NCBI RefSeq assembly: GCF_003345525.1
Contig: NZ_QQNH01000003.1
Location: forward strand, 62,001 to 126,000
DNA: 64,000 nt
Direction of reading: 5' to 3'
Origin: Pelagibacterium lacus
Lineage (GTDB): Bacteria > Pseudomonadota > Alphaproteobacteria > Rhizobiales > Devosiaceae
The notes below the pieces were generated by a model. That model saw nothing but the letters and a program-made list of their open reading frames with translations. It ran no database searches and was not told the origin of the DNA. Below, one piece after another: positions 52,802 to 62,259 of the stretch. Position numbers and translations under genes: made by a program. Each line of letters starts with the position of its first letter. Positions within the stretch are counted from its first letter, which is position 1.

Positions 52802-54157
52802 ATGTTTGCTTGGTCCAATAGAAGCTACGCGCGCCGGATCAGGGCCGCTCTTGCCGGCCTCCTCGTCGGTGCGGCCATCCTCACCACCCCGGCCCTGGGG
52901 GCGACCACGCCGCATCTGCGGATCGCCTATGGCGAGATCGGGCGCACCCAGTTCGTCGAGATCGGCGTCAACAAATCCATGATCATCGACCTGCCGGCCG
53001 AGGCCGGCGAGGTGATCGTGTCCCAGCCCGGCGTCGCCAATGCCATCATGCGCACCCGCACAAGGGCGGTGATCCAGGGCGTCGCGGCGGGCGAGACCAA
53101 TATCCTGTTCCTCGATCCCTCGGGCGCCGGCATCGCGGTGATCGAAATCTCGGTTGCCCAGGATTCCTCGGGGCTGGCCGCGACCATCAACCGCCTGCTG
53201 CCCGGTGCACGGGTGCAGGTGCAGTCCTTCGCGCAATCGGTCATCCTCTCGGGCGATGTCCAGTCGGGCGACGATGCCCAGAAGGCCATCCAGATCGCCG
53301 CGCAATATGTGGGCGGGGAAGGCAATGTCACCAGCGTCATCAACGTGGCGGGCGGCCAGCAGGTGGCCCTCAAGGTGACCGTCGCCGAGATCAAGCGCGA
53401 TGCGGCCCAGCAATTGGGCATCAACCTCTCCGGCGCGCTCTCGGTGGGGGCGCTCAACCTGGGGCTGAACTCCACGCAATCGAACCTTGCCAACGGCTAT
53501 ACGAGCAATTTCAGCCAGGGGAGCTTTTCGATCGACGCGGCCCTGCGCGCCATGGAAAGCCGCAATGCCGTCCGCCTGCTCGCCGAGCCGGTGCTGACCG
53601 CCATGTCGGGCCAGAGCGCCGATTTCCATGTGGGCGGCGAATTGCCCATCCTGGTCATCAAGGACGGCGAGCAGAGCTACGACTACAAGCCCTATGGCAT
53701 CCAGCTCAACTTCACCCCCACCGTGCGCTCGAACGGCCTGATCGGGCTCGAGATCGAGACCGAGATTTCCGAGCCCCAGCTCAACAATGCCCTCAACACC
53801 CGCAGCGCCTCGACCTCGGTGGAATTGCAGGCCTACCAGACCCTCGCCATCGCCGGCCTCATTGACGAGCGCATGCGGCGGCAGGTCTCGCAACTGCCGG
53901 GCCTGGGCAATATCCCCATCCTCGGCGCCCTGTTCCGCTCCTATGAATATGTCTCCGAGCAGACCGAACTGGTGATCCTCGTGACGCCGATGATCGCCCA
54001 GCCCAGCCATGTGGCGCCGGTGCTGCCCACCGACATCTCCGTGCCGTCCTCCAATGCCGAGGCCATGTTCCTGGGCCGGATGGAAACGCTTTACGGTGTC
54101 AACGGATCAGGCGGGGGCGGCGAATTCCGCGGCTCGGTGGGCTTCATGCTCGACTGA
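52802..54157 (+). CDS. cpaC: Outer-membrane secretin CpaC/RcpA
   Basis: A 451-residue secretin forming the outer-membrane channel of the Flp pilus. A signal peptide (AALAGLLVGAAILTTPALGA) is followed by the pilus N-terminal domain (SMIIDLPAEAGEVIVSQPGV), a BON-like segment, and the secretin domain with RLLAEPVLTAMSGQSADFHV and VSQLPGLGNIPILGALFRS. Complete in length. The stop is followed by 72 non-coding bases and then cpaE; the expected cpaD is not there. Confidence 0.95.
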   Translation: MFAWSNRSYARRIRAALAGLLVGAAILTTPALGATTPHLRIAYGEIGRTQFVEIGVNKSMIIDLPAEAGEVIVSQPGVANAIMRTRTRAVIQGVAAGETNILFLDPSGAGIAVIEISVAQDSSGLAATINRLLPGARVQVQSFAQSVILSGDVQSGDDAQKAIQIAAQYVGGEGNVTSVINVAGGQQVALKVTVAEIKRDAAQQLGINLSGALSVGALNLGLNSTQSNLANGYTSNFSQGSFSIDAALRAMESRNAVRLLAEPVLTAMSGQSADFHVGGELPILVIKDGEQSYDYKPYGIQLNFTPTVRSNGLIGLEIETEISEPQLNNALNTRSASTSVELQAYQTLAIAGLIDERMRRQVSQLPGLGNIPILGALFRSYEYVSEQTELVILVTPMIAQPSHVAPVLPTDISVPSSNAEAMFLGRMETLYGVNGSGGGGEFRGSVGFMLD

Positions 54158-54229
54158 ATGCGAAAAAGGGGGCGCGGCAGCCGCCACGTCCCCGCAAGTC
54201 CAGGACAATTCCCAGCGGGACCAGATGCG

Positions 54230-55507
54230 ATGACCTTTATCGAAACCGACGCTCCACAGACCGACATCGAAGCCCCGGGCGATGCCGTGACCGGTGCGCG
54301 TCTCATCCCGCGCATCACCATCCAGGCGTTTTGCGAGCACTCCCAGACCGCCCAGATCATCGAGGACACGACCCACGACCGGCGCATGTCCAAGGTGGCG
54401 CTCACCACCCATAATGGCGGGCTGGAAGGGGCGGTGGAGACCTATCGCACCAATCCCACGCCCAATCTGATCATCGTCGAGACGACGCTGCCGGCCGACC
54501 GCATCGAAGCCGCGTTGCAGCGGCTGGCCGATGTGTGCGACGCCTCGACCCGCGTCGTGGTGATAGGCCATGCCAATGACGTGATGCTCTATCGCAGCCT
54601 GATCCGGGCCGGCGTGTCTGAATATCTCGTCATGCCCGCTACCAGCGCGACCATCATCAACGCCATTTCCGACCTGTTCGCCAGCGAAGGCGCCGGCCGC
54701 ATCGGGCGCTCGATCGCCTTTATCGGGGCCAAGGGCGGGGCGGGGTCCTCGACCCTCTCGCACAATGTCGCCTGGTCGATCGCCAAATCGCTGCGCCAGG
54801 ACGTGCTCGTGGTCGATCTCGACCTGCCTTTCGGCACGGTGGGGCTCGATTTCAACCAGGACCCGCCCCAGGGCATCGCCGACGCGGTCTATGCCAATGA
54901 CAAGATGGACGCGGTGATGCTCGACCGGCTGATGAGCAAGGCGGCCAACCACATCAACCTCCTGGCGGCGCCGGCCAGCCTCGACCGGACCTACGACCTC
55001 AATGAAAGCAGCTTCGAGCAGATCATCGAACTGAGCCAGAAGCAGGTGCCCATCGTCATCCTCGACATTCCGCATTTGTGGACCGGCTGGGTGCGGCGCA
55101 CCCTGGCCGCCGTCGACGAGATCGTCATCGTCGCCGAGCCCGATCTCGCAAATCTGCGCAATGCCAAGGCGCTCGCCGACACGATCAAGGCCATGCGCCC
55201 CAGCGAAAACGATCCGGTGCTGCTGGTCAACAAGACCGGCATCGCCAAGCGCCCCGAGATTCCGGCCGGCGAGTTCGCCTCCTCGATCGAGTGCCGCCTG
55301 GCCGGCCAGATCGCCTTCGAGCCGGCCCTGTTCGGGACCGCGGCCAATAACGGCCAGATGATCGCCGAGGTCTCCGCGACCCACAAGGTCAACGACATCT
55401 TCCGCTCGCTCGGCCTGCAACTGACGGGGCGCCAGACGGTCGAGGCCGGCGGACGGGCCGGATCGATCAATCTTCCAGGCCTTCTGCGCAAGCTCAAGCG
55501 GGCCTGA
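54230..55507 (+). CDS. cpaE: Pilus assembly ATPase-like protein CpaE/TadZ
   Basis: A 425-residue protein with an N-terminal receiver-like domain that lacks the full phospho-site (NLIIVETTLPADRIEAALQR) and a ParA/MinD-like domain with deviant P-loop FIGAKGGAGSSTLSHNVAWS and VLVVDLDLPFGTVGLDF. TadZ/CpaE places the pilus machine at the cell pole. Start MTFIETDAPQ at 54230; the frame is open back to the cpaC stop but without a ribosome site. Confidence 0.93.
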   Translation: MTFIETDAPQTDIEAPGDAVTGARLIPRITIQAFCEHSQTAQIIEDTTHDRRMSKVALTTHNGGLEGAVETYRTNPTPNLIIVETTLPADRIEAALQRLADVCDASTRVVVIGHANDVMLYRSLIRAGVSEYLVMPATSATIINAISDLFASEGAGRIGRSIAFIGAKGGAGSSTLSHNVAWSIAKSLRQDVLVVDLDLPFGTVGLDFNQDPPQGIADAVYANDKMDAVMLDRLMSKAANHINLLAAPASLDRTYDLNESSFEQIIELSQKQVPIVILDIPHLWTGWVRRTLAAVDEIVIVAEPDLANLRNAKALADTIKAMRPSENDPVLLVNKTGIAKRPEIPAGEFASSIECRLAGQIAFEPALFGTAANNGQMIAEVSATHKVNDIFRSLGLQLTGRQTVEAGGRAGSINLPGLLRKLKRA

Positions 55508-55530
55508 CGGAACAAGAACGAGGACGCGAA

Positions 55531-56988
55531 ATGTTCGGCAAGCGCACGAGTTTTGGCGGCAACAGCCAACCGGCCCCGGCCCGTCCGGCCCCGACGGCCA
55601 TGCCCGAGTTCGAACGCGCCGGCGCGGTCTCCCCTGCCGAAAAGCCCGCGGAATCCGCCGAGGCGATCGAGACCGTCGACAAGGCCAATCGCGACAAGGG
55701 CTATTTTCAGACCAAATCTTCGATCTTCAACGCGCTGATCGATTCCATCGATCTCAGCCAGCTCGCGGCGATGGATCAGGATTCGGCACGCGAGGAAATC
55801 CGCGACATCGTCGCCGAGATCATCGCGCTCAAGAATTTCGTCATGTCGATTTCCGAGCAGGAGGATCTGCTCGACGACATCTGCAACGACGTCCTGGGCT
55901 ATGGCCCACTCGAACCGCTCCTGGCCCGCGACGACATCGCCGACATCATGATCAACGGCTCCCAGAAGTGCTATATCGAGGTCAATGGGCGGGTGAAGCT
56001 CACCAATGTGCGCTTCCGCGACGACGCGCATCTGATGAATGTCTGCCAGCGCATCGTCAGCCAGGTCGGCCGCCGGGTCGATGAATCCTCGCCCATCTGC
56101 GACGCCCGGCTTCCCGACGGCTCGCGCGTCAACGTCATCGCCCCGCCGCTCTCGATCGACGGCCCGGCCCTCACCATCCGTAAGTTCAAGAAGGACAAGC
56201 TGACCCTCGCACAATTGGTCAAGTTCGGCTCAATTTCGCCGGAAGGCGCCGAAGTGTTGCGCATTTTGGGCCGTGTGCGGGCCAATGTGCTGATCTCGGG
56301 CGGTACGGGTTCGGGCAAGACGACCCTTCTCAACTGCCTCACCGCCTTCATCGACAAGGACGAGCGCGTCATCACCTGCGAGGACTCCGCCGAGCTCCAG
56401 CTGCAGCAGCCGCATGTGGTGCGGCTGGAAACCCGTCCGCCCAATCTCGAGGGCGAGGGGGAGATCACCATGCGCGAACTGGTCAGGAACTGCCTGCGCA
56501 TGCGGCCCGAACGCATCATCGTGGGCGAAGTGCGCGGACCGGAATCCTTCGACCTGCTGCAGGCCATGAACACCGGCCATGACGGCTCCATGGGGACGCT
56601 GCACGCCAACTCGCCGCGCGAGGCGCTGTCGCGTCTCGAATCCATGATCACCATGGGCGGCTTTGCGCTGCCCAGCCGCACCATCCGCGAGATGATCGTC
56701 TCCTCGATCGACGTGATCGTGCAGGCGGCCCGCCTGCGCGACGGCTCGCGCCGCATCACCCATATTACCGAGGTGCTGGGCATGGAAGGCGACGTGATCG
56801 TCACCCAGGACGTCTTCCTCTACGACATCATGGGTGAGGACGGGAACGGCAACCTCATCGGCCGGCACCGCTCCACCGGTATCACCAAGCCCAATTTCAC
56901 CGAGAAGGCGCGCTATTTCAACGAGGAGATGGCGCTGGTCGAGGCGCTGGAGCGCTCCAATGTCGAACACAACGAATTGCTGCGCTAG
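55531..56988 (+). CDS. cpaF: Pilus assembly/retraction ATPase CpaF/TadA
   Basis: A 485-residue type II/IV secretion ATPase powering pilus assembly. Walker A is ISGGTGSGKTTLL (residues 255-267), with the Asp box ITCEDSAELQLQQPHVVRLE, Walker B-like RIIVGEVRGPESFDLLQAM and the His box GSMGTLHANSP. A disordered Pro/Ala-rich N-terminus of about 50 residues precedes the conserved LGYGPLEPLL region. Confidence 0.96.
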   Translation: MFGKRTSFGGNSQPAPARPAPTAMPEFERAGAVSPAEKPAESAEAIETVDKANRDKGYFQTKSSIFNALIDSIDLSQLAAMDQDSAREEIRDIVAEIIALKNFVMSISEQEDLLDDICNDVLGYGPLEPLLARDDIADIMINGSQKCYIEVNGRVKLTNVRFRDDAHLMNVCQRIVSQVGRRVDESSPICDARLPDGSRVNVIAPPLSIDGPALTIRKFKKDKLTLAQLVKFGSISPEGAEVLRILGRVRANVLISGGTGSGKTTLLNCLTAFIDKDERVITCEDSAELQLQQPHVVRLETRPPNLEGEGEITMRELVRNCLRMRPERIIVGEVRGPESFDLLQAMNTGHDGSMGTLHANSPREALSRLESMITMGGFALPSRTIREMIVSSIDVIVQAARLRDGSRRITHITEVLGMEGDVIVTQDVFLYDIMGEDGNGNLIGRHRSTGITKPNFTEKARYFNEEMALVEALERSNVEHNELLR

Positions 56989-56991
56989 ACC

Positions 56992-57969
56992 ATGACACCC
57001 TTGCTCCTCTCCGTACTGGTCATCGTCTGCGTCGGCGCCCTCGGCCTGGCCCTGGTGCCGTCGCTGGCCGGGTCGAGCCGGGCCGACAAGCGTATGAAGG
57101 CGCTGCGCACCGACGTGCAGGTCCGCCGCCAGTCGGCATCCATCGAGCGCACGCGCGAAAGCCGCCGGCGCACGGTGCAGGATGCGCTCAAGCAGCAGAC
57201 CGACGCGCTCAACGCCAAACGGGCCAAGAAATCGCTCAAGCATCGCCTGTTCCAGGCCGGCATGGCGGTCGATCCGCGCGTCTGGATCCGCAACACCATC
57301 ATCGGCGGCGTGGTGCTGTTCGTCGTGCTACTCCTCGTCCAACTGCCCCTGCTCTATGCGGCGGTGTTTGCCGCGGCCGCGGCCTATGTGCTGCCCAATT
57401 TCTACATTTCCAGCAAGCGCAAGCGCTACCAGGCCGCCTATCTCGATGAATTGCCCAATGCGGTGGAAGCCATCGTGCGCGGCGTGCGGGCCGGCATGCC
57501 GCTCAACGATTCGATCCGCCTCGTGGCCAAGGAGGTCAAGGAGCCGGTCAAATCCGAATTCGTGCGGGTGCTCGAGCAGCAATCGATCGGCAAGAACATG
57601 GCCGAGGCCGTCGAGGTATTGTTCGACCGCGTCCCCTTGTCCGAGGTCAATTTCTTCATCGTGGTCATCAACGTCCAGCAGCATGCCGGCGGCAACCTCT
57701 CGGAGGCGCTGACCAACCTTGCGGGCGTATTGCGCAACCGCAAGAAGATGAAGGCCAAGGTCAAGGCGCTGAGCGCCGAGGCCAAGGCGTCGGCCATCAT
57801 CATCGGCGCGCTGCCGGTCGTCGTCGCGGCCTGCGTCTCGGTGGTGAGCCCCACCTATCTGACCCCGCTCGTCACCACGCCCGGCGGCATGCTGTCGCTC
57901 GGCGTCGCCGGCATCATGCTGGCGGCGGGCATCTTCACCATGCACCGCATGATCCAGTTCGACTATTAG
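56992..57969 (+). CDS. tadB: Tad pilus inner-membrane protein TadB
   Basis: A 325-residue GspF-type (T2SSF) platform protein. An N-terminal helix (LLLSVLVIVCVGALGLALVP), a basic linker, two central helices, the cytoplasmic helical bundle (YLDELPNAVEAIVRGVRAGM; SEVNFFIVVINVQQHAGGNL) and a C-terminal helix pair match TadB. With TadC it couples CpaF to the pilus. It begins 3 bases after cpaF. Confidence 0.93.
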   Translation: MTPLLLSVLVIVCVGALGLALVPSLAGSSRADKRMKALRTDVQVRRQSASIERTRESRRRTVQDALKQQTDALNAKRAKKSLKHRLFQAGMAVDPRVWIRNTIIGGVVLFVVLLLVQLPLLYAAVFAAAAAYVLPNFYISSKRKRYQAAYLDELPNAVEAIVRGVRAGMPLNDSIRLVAKEVKEPVKSEFVRVLEQQSIGKNMAEAVEVLFDRVPLSEVNFFIVVINVQQHAGGNLSEALTNLAGVLRNRKKMKAKVKALSAEAKASAIIIGALPVVVAACVSVVSPTYLTPLVTTPGGMLSLGVAGIMLAAGIFTMHRMIQFDY

Positions 57970-57978
57970 GAGCGCGAG

Positions 57979-58959
57979 ATGGTCGAAAGACTCGTCAGTC
58001 CCGATTTCCTGATCGCGCTGTTTGCGGCCATTTCGGCGGCGGCCATCGTCTTTACCTTCGGCGCGCACCTGTTCGAGCGCATCGAGCGCAAGGACCGCAT
58101 GAAGAAGGTCGCACTGGAGCGCGAGCAATTGCGGGCCCGCGAGATGGCGCGCCTGCGCAACCAGGCGGGCAGCAAGGAAGCGGCGCGCGGCAATATCCGC
58201 GGCGCGGACGCCCGCTCCTACATGAAATCCACCGTGGAGCGCTTTTCGCTGCAAAAGGCCTTCATGGACGAAAACACCATGGAGCGGCTGGCCCAGGCCG
58301 GCCTGCGCGGACAGGGGGAGCTGACCAAGCACCTGTTCCTGCGCTTCGTCACCCCGTTCGTGCTGCTCGGCGTGGCGGCTCTCTATCTCCTCGTCATCTC
58401 CCCGGGCGGGCGGCCGCTGTTCATCAATCTCGTCTATGCCATCGGCGTGGGGCTGGTGGGCGCCTATCTGCCGCTGCTGCTGCTCAAGAACCGGACGCAG
58501 AAGCGCCAGCAATCGGTCAAGCGCGCCTGGCCCGATGCCCTCGATCTCATGCTGCTCTGCGTCGAGGCCGGCATGTCCATCGAGCATTCGATCAAGCGCG
58601 TGGCCCGGGAAATCGGCCTGCAAAGCCCGGAACTGGCCGAGGAACTGACCCTCACCACGGCGGAATTGTCGTTTCTTGAGGATCGCACCCGCGCCTATGA
58701 CAATTTGGCCCGCCGCACCGGGCTCGACGGCGTCCGTTCGGTGATGACCGCGCTGATCCAGGCCGAGCGCTACGGCACTTCGGTCGGTCAGGCCCTGCGC
58801 GTCATGGCCGAGGAAGGGCGCGAGATGCGCATGAACGAGGCGGAGAAAAAGGCCGCGGCGCTGCCCCCCAAGATGACGGTGCCGCTGATCCTCTTTTTCC
58901 TGCCGGTATTGTTCATCGTGATCATGGCGCCGGCCATCATCACCGCCATGGCGCTCTGA
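57979..58959 (+). CDS. tadC: Tad pilus inner-membrane protein TadC
   Basis: A 326-residue second T2SSF-type platform protein. It has the segments RAWPDALDLMLLCVEAGMSI, AEELTLTTAELSFLEDRTRA and a C-terminal helix MTVPLILFFLPVLFIVIMAP. It follows tadB by 9 bases and ends the rightward pilus operon, converging on tadD with only 4 bases between stops. Confidence 0.93.
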   Translation: MVERLVSPDFLIALFAAISAAAIVFTFGAHLFERIERKDRMKKVALEREQLRAREMARLRNQAGSKEAARGNIRGADARSYMKSTVERFSLQKAFMDENTMERLAQAGLRGQGELTKHLFLRFVTPFVLLGVAALYLLVISPGGRPLFINLVYAIGVGLVGAYLPLLLLKNRTQKRQQSVKRAWPDALDLMLLCVEAGMSIEHSIKRVAREIGLQSPELAEELTLTTAELSFLEDRTRAYDNLARRTGLDGVRSVMTALIQAERYGTSVGQALRVMAEEGREMRMNEAEKKAAALPPKMTVPLILFFLPVLFIVIMAPAIITAMAL

Positions 58960-58963
58960 GAGG

Positions 58964-59740
58964 TTAGGCGGGCGTATCGCCCTCGATCTGCTGCCAGCGG
59001 TTCTGCTGGGTGAGCAGGGCCCGGATATAGTCCATGGTCGGCTCGACCGCCTCGGCGGGCAGCACGGCGGCGTAGAGTAGGCGAGCTTCGGCAAAGCGGC
59101 CCTGCAGGCCGAGGACGAGGGCGAGGTTCTGGCTGGTCCTGGCATTGGCGCCGGGGAGGCTCATGGCCTGGCGCAGATGGGCTTCGGCGGCCTGCAATTC
59201 CCCGGTCATGGCGTAGGAAAGGCCCAGATTGGCATGGAGCTGGCTGGCCTGCGGCGCCAGCAGCAGCGCCTGGCGATAGCTCTGGCGGGCCTGCTCGTGC
59301 TGCCCCATCTGGTCGAGGATCGCCCCGCGTACCGACAGGGCTTCCCAATCGGGCGCCACCGGATTGGTGGCATTGTCGACCACCCTCAGCGCCTGCTCGA
59401 AGCGCCCGGCCGCTGACAGCGCCTTGCCATAGGCCAGCCCCACATCGGCATCGCCGCCATAGGTGCCCATGAGGTTTTCCAGGACGATCACCGCCTGATC
59501 GTTCTGCTGCGCGGCCCGCAACGCGGCGGCGTAGTGAATGCCCAGCGACTTGTCGCGCGGATTGGCGGCATAGCGCTGCGCCAGATCAGCGACGCTGGCC
59601 TGGATCTGCGGCCCCGAGAGATTGGAATAATCGGCATTGAACGCGGCGGTCCGATTGGTCGCGCATCCGGCGAGGACGAGCGCCGCGACGCCTGCCAGCA
59701 ATACCATACGCGTCGTCCTCATCAGCGATGACGGAGTCAT
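58964..59740 (-). CDS. tadD: TadD-like TPR lipoprotein
   Basis: A 258-residue lipoprotein: signal peptide with lipobox LAGC (Cys at residue 26), then tetratricopeptide repeats (LHANLGLSYAMTGELQAAEA; LAYGKALSAAGRFEQALRVV). TadD lipoproteins help the outer-membrane part of the Tad system assemble. It is on the opposite strand to tadC and divergent from the aminopeptidase; TTAACCC near 59798 could be part of its promoter. Confidence 0.87.
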   Translation of the reverse strand: MTPSSLMRTTRMVLLAGVAALVLAGCATNRTAAFNADYSNLSGPQIQASVADLAQRYAANPRDKSLGIHYAAALRAAQQNDQAVIVLENLMGTYGGDADVGLAYGKALSAAGRFEQALRVVDNATNPVAPDWEALSVRGAILDQMGQHEQARQSYRQALLLAPQASQLHANLGLSYAMTGELQAAEAHLRQAMSLPGANARTSQNLALVLGLQGRFAEARLLYAAVLPAEAVEPTMDYIRALLTQQNRWQQIEGDTPA

Positions 59741-59896
59741 GATCGATGTCCTCGCGCCGCGGGCGCTTCCCGGGTTCGATCCCAGAAATACTTCATTAAC
59801 CCTAACGCGCGGTTAAGCCGCCTGTGGGCACGATTGCCCCATGGCGGGCGAGGCGATAGAAGGGCGGGGAGTTTTCGTCCCATCCGGAGGTGTTCC

Positions 59897-61240
59897 GTGT
59901 CCCAGACCCGCGCGATCGTTTGCGTCAGCCCATCCGAGCTCGAAGGCGCCGGCCTTACGCCGCAGCACCTCGCCTGGGCCAGAGCCAACGGGTTCACCGG
60001 ACAGGCGGGCAAGCTCCTGGCGCTGCCCGACGCCGAGGGCGGGGTCGCGGCCTATCTGTTCGGCATGGGGGACGGGAAGGACCGCTCGGCGCTTGTGGTC
60101 GGCCTAGCCGCCGCCGGCCTCCCCACTGGCCGCTATCGGCTCGATGGCTCGTTTGGCGACGCGACCGCGGCGGCGCTCGGCTTCCGGCTGGGGGCTTATC
60201 GCTTCGACCGCTATCGCAAGGAAGGGGAACAGGTCGAGCTCGACCTCCCCGAAGGCGCCGACGCTGCCGAGGTGGAACGGCTCACCCAAGCCGCCTTCAT
60301 CGCCCGTGATCTGGTCAATATCGCCTCCAACGATCTGGGCCCCGATGCCTATGAAGCCTGGATCGCCGATTTCTGCGCCGAGCGGGATATCGCGCTCAAG
60401 GTGACACGCGGCGATGCGCTGCTGGACGCCAATTTCCCCATGATCCATGCGGTGGGGCGTGCCAGCGACCAGGCGCCGCGTCTGGTCGATTTCTCCTGGG
60501 GCGATGCGGCCCATCCCAAGCTGACCCTGGTCGGCAAGGGCGTGACCTTCGATACCGGCGGGCTCAACATCAAACCGGGCAATTCCATGGCTCTGATGAA
60601 AAAGGACATGGGCGGCTCGGCCAATATACTGGGCCTCGCCCATGCCATCATCGATGCCGGGCTGAAAGTGCGCCTGAGGGTTCTGATCCCCATCGTCGAA
60701 AACGCCATATCCGGCTCGGCCTTCCGCCCCGGCGACGTGCTTCCCTCGCGCAAGGGCCTGACGGTGGAAATCGGCAATACCGATGCCGAAGGGCGGCTGA
60801 TTCTCGCCGATGCCCTGGCCCTCGCCGATGAGGACGACCCCGAACTGATCATTGACATGGCGACCCTTACCGGCGCGGCGCGGGTCGCGCTCGGACCGGA
60901 ATTGCCGCCGCTCTATGCGCGGGATGAAGCCTTTGGGCGGGCGGTGTGCGAACACGGCGCTGCCCTGGACGACCCGCTCTGGCCGATGCCGCTCTGGCCG
61001 GGATATGACCGGCTGCTGGCCTCCAAGATCGCCGATGTCAGCCATATCTCGACCGGGGGCATGGCCGGATCGATCACGGCGGCGCTGTTTCTCAACCGGT
61101 TCGTAAAGCCCGAGACCGACTGGCTGCATCTCGACATCTATGCATGGGCCCCCGAGGCGCGCCCCGGCCGGCCCTATGGCGGGACCGATCAGGGCATCAG
61201 GGCGCTTTATGCGGCGCTGAAGGCGCGTTTCGGTCAGTAG
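59897..61240 (+). CDS. M17-family leucyl aminopeptidase
   Basis: A 447-residue cytosolic metallo-aminopeptidase. The two-metal site and catalytic segments are LVGKGVTFDTGGLNIKPG, KKDMGGSANILG and NTDAEGRLILADALALADE, with MATLTGAARVALG after it. Shorter N-terminal domain than PepA, as in the alphaproteobacterial M17 group. The GTG at 59897 is preceded by GGAGG, favouring it over upstream in-frame codons. It converges on and overlaps the hydroxyacid dehydrogenase by 7 bases. Confidence 0.93.
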   Translation: MSQTRAIVCVSPSELEGAGLTPQHLAWARANGFTGQAGKLLALPDAEGGVAAYLFGMGDGKDRSALVVGLAAAGLPTGRYRLDGSFGDATAAALGFRLGAYRFDRYRKEGEQVELDLPEGADAAEVERLTQAAFIARDLVNIASNDLGPDAYEAWIADFCAERDIALKVTRGDALLDANFPMIHAVGRASDQAPRLVDFSWGDAAHPKLTLVGKGVTFDTGGLNIKPGNSMALMKKDMGGSANILGLAHAIIDAGLKVRLRVLIPIVENAISGSAFRPGDVLPSRKGLTVEIGNTDAEGRLILADALALADEDDPELIIDMATLTGAARVALGPELPPLYARDEAFGRAVCEHGAALDDPLWPMPLWPGYDRLLASKIADVSHISTGGMAGSITAALFLNRFVKPETDWLHLDIYAWAPEARPGRPYGGTDQGIRALYAALKARFGQ

Positions 61241-62175
61241 CCCTTGCCCCTGTCGACGACATTGGCGAGCGGCTGGCCCGCCTCGTGGTCGAGCAGCATT
61301 TTGGCAAAGTAGCGCACCCCGCTCTGCTCGTTGGAGATCGCCGCGATGTGGGGGGTGATAAAGCAGGTCTCGATGTCCCAGAGCGGGCTGTCCTTGGGCA
61401 GCGGCTCGACCTCGAAGACGTCGAGGCTGGCGGCGGCCAGCGTGCCGTCGCCCAGCGCCGCGGCGATGTCGGCTTCCTTCTGGTGCCCACCCCGCGCCGC
61501 GTTGACGATGGCCGGCCCGCCAATCAGCGGCCCGCGCCGCAGCTTGCCGAACGTCTCCCTGTTGAGGATGCCCGCCGTCTCGGCGGTGAGAGGCAGCAGG
61601 CAGACGAGGATATCGGTGCGGGCGAGGAAGGCGTCGAACTGGTCGTTGCCGGCAAAGGTCTCGATGCCCTCGATGGTCTTGGCCGACCGGCTCCAGCCCG
61701 CGACGTCGAAGCCGATGGCCTTGAGCTTGTGCGCCGCGTCGACGCCCAGGACGCCCAGCCCCATGATGCCGACGCCGATCTCGTGACTGGCGGGCGGATA
61801 GAGCTGGCTCCACACCTTCTTTTTCTGATGCGCCGCATAGCGGGTGAACAGGCGCTGATGCATGCTGACCTGGGAGATCACGTAATCGCTCATGCAATGG
61901 GTCAACTCGTCATCGACGAAGCGCACGATGGGAACGTCGGGGAGGGCGGGGTGCTGCAACAGGGCATCGACCCCGGCTCCGAGCGAGAAGATGGCCTTGA
62001 GGTTGTCGAGCCCGACAAAGGCATCGGCAGCCGGCTTCCAGGTGAAGATGTAGTCGATGTCGGCGGGCTGATAGGCGTCGGAGCGCTGCTTGACCGGATA
62101 GCCGGGCAGGGCGGCCCGGAACCCTTCGGTCCAGCCCGTCTCGTTTATACCGGTGAGATGAATCAGCATCGCCAT
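61234..62175 (-). CDS. D-2-hydroxyacid dehydrogenase (glyoxylate/hydroxypyruvate reductase-like)
   Basis: A 313-residue NAD(P)-dependent dehydrogenase of the GhrA group. The nucleotide-binding fold is GVGIMGLGVLGVDAAHKLKA, with the catalytic Arg in IVNAARGGHQKEADI, the Glu in LDVFEVEPLPKDSPLW and the His in ITPHIAAIS. It probably reduces glyoxylate or hydroxypyruvate. Start at 62175, with MLIHL at 62169 as an alternative. It lies downstream of the cytochrome gene but beyond a strong terminator. Confidence 0.9.
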   Translation of the reverse strand: MAMLIHLTGINETGWTEGFRAALPGYPVKQRSDAYQPADIDYIFTWKPAADAFVGLDNLKAIFSLGAGVDALLQHPALPDVPIVRFVDDELTHCMSDYVISQVSMHQRLFTRYAAHQKKKVWSQLYPPASHEIGVGIMGLGVLGVDAAHKLKAIGFDVAGWSRSAKTIEGIETFAGNDQFDAFLARTDILVCLLPLTAETAGILNRETFGKLRRGPLIGGPAIVNAARGGHQKEADIAAALGDGTLAAASLDVFEVEPLPKDSPLWDIETCFITPHIAAISNEQSGVRYFAKMLLDHEAGQPLANVVDRGKGY

Positions 62176-62199
62176 GGTGGGACATCCTTCACTGCGCAG

Positions 62200-62233
62200 A
62201 AAAAGGGCCGTCTCCCGGTCGGGGAAACGGCCC
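62200..62233 (-). terminator. Intrinsic terminator of the cytochrome c gene
   Basis: On the minus strand GGGCCGT (62227-62233) pairs with ACGGCCC (62205-62211), extended by a partly paired CCCC/GGG interior, and is followed at once by TTTTT (62200-62204). It stands 26 bases after the cytochrome stop, exactly where a Rho-independent terminator is expected. Confidence 0.85.
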
Positions 62234-62259
62234 GTTCATAGCGGCTCTTCGAGCCTATG

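Noticed and set aside
59790-59815. TTAACCCTAAC...GGTTAAG upstream of tadD as a CtrA box
   Set aside because: The two TTAA units are 13 bases apart instead of 7, so it does not fit the motif.
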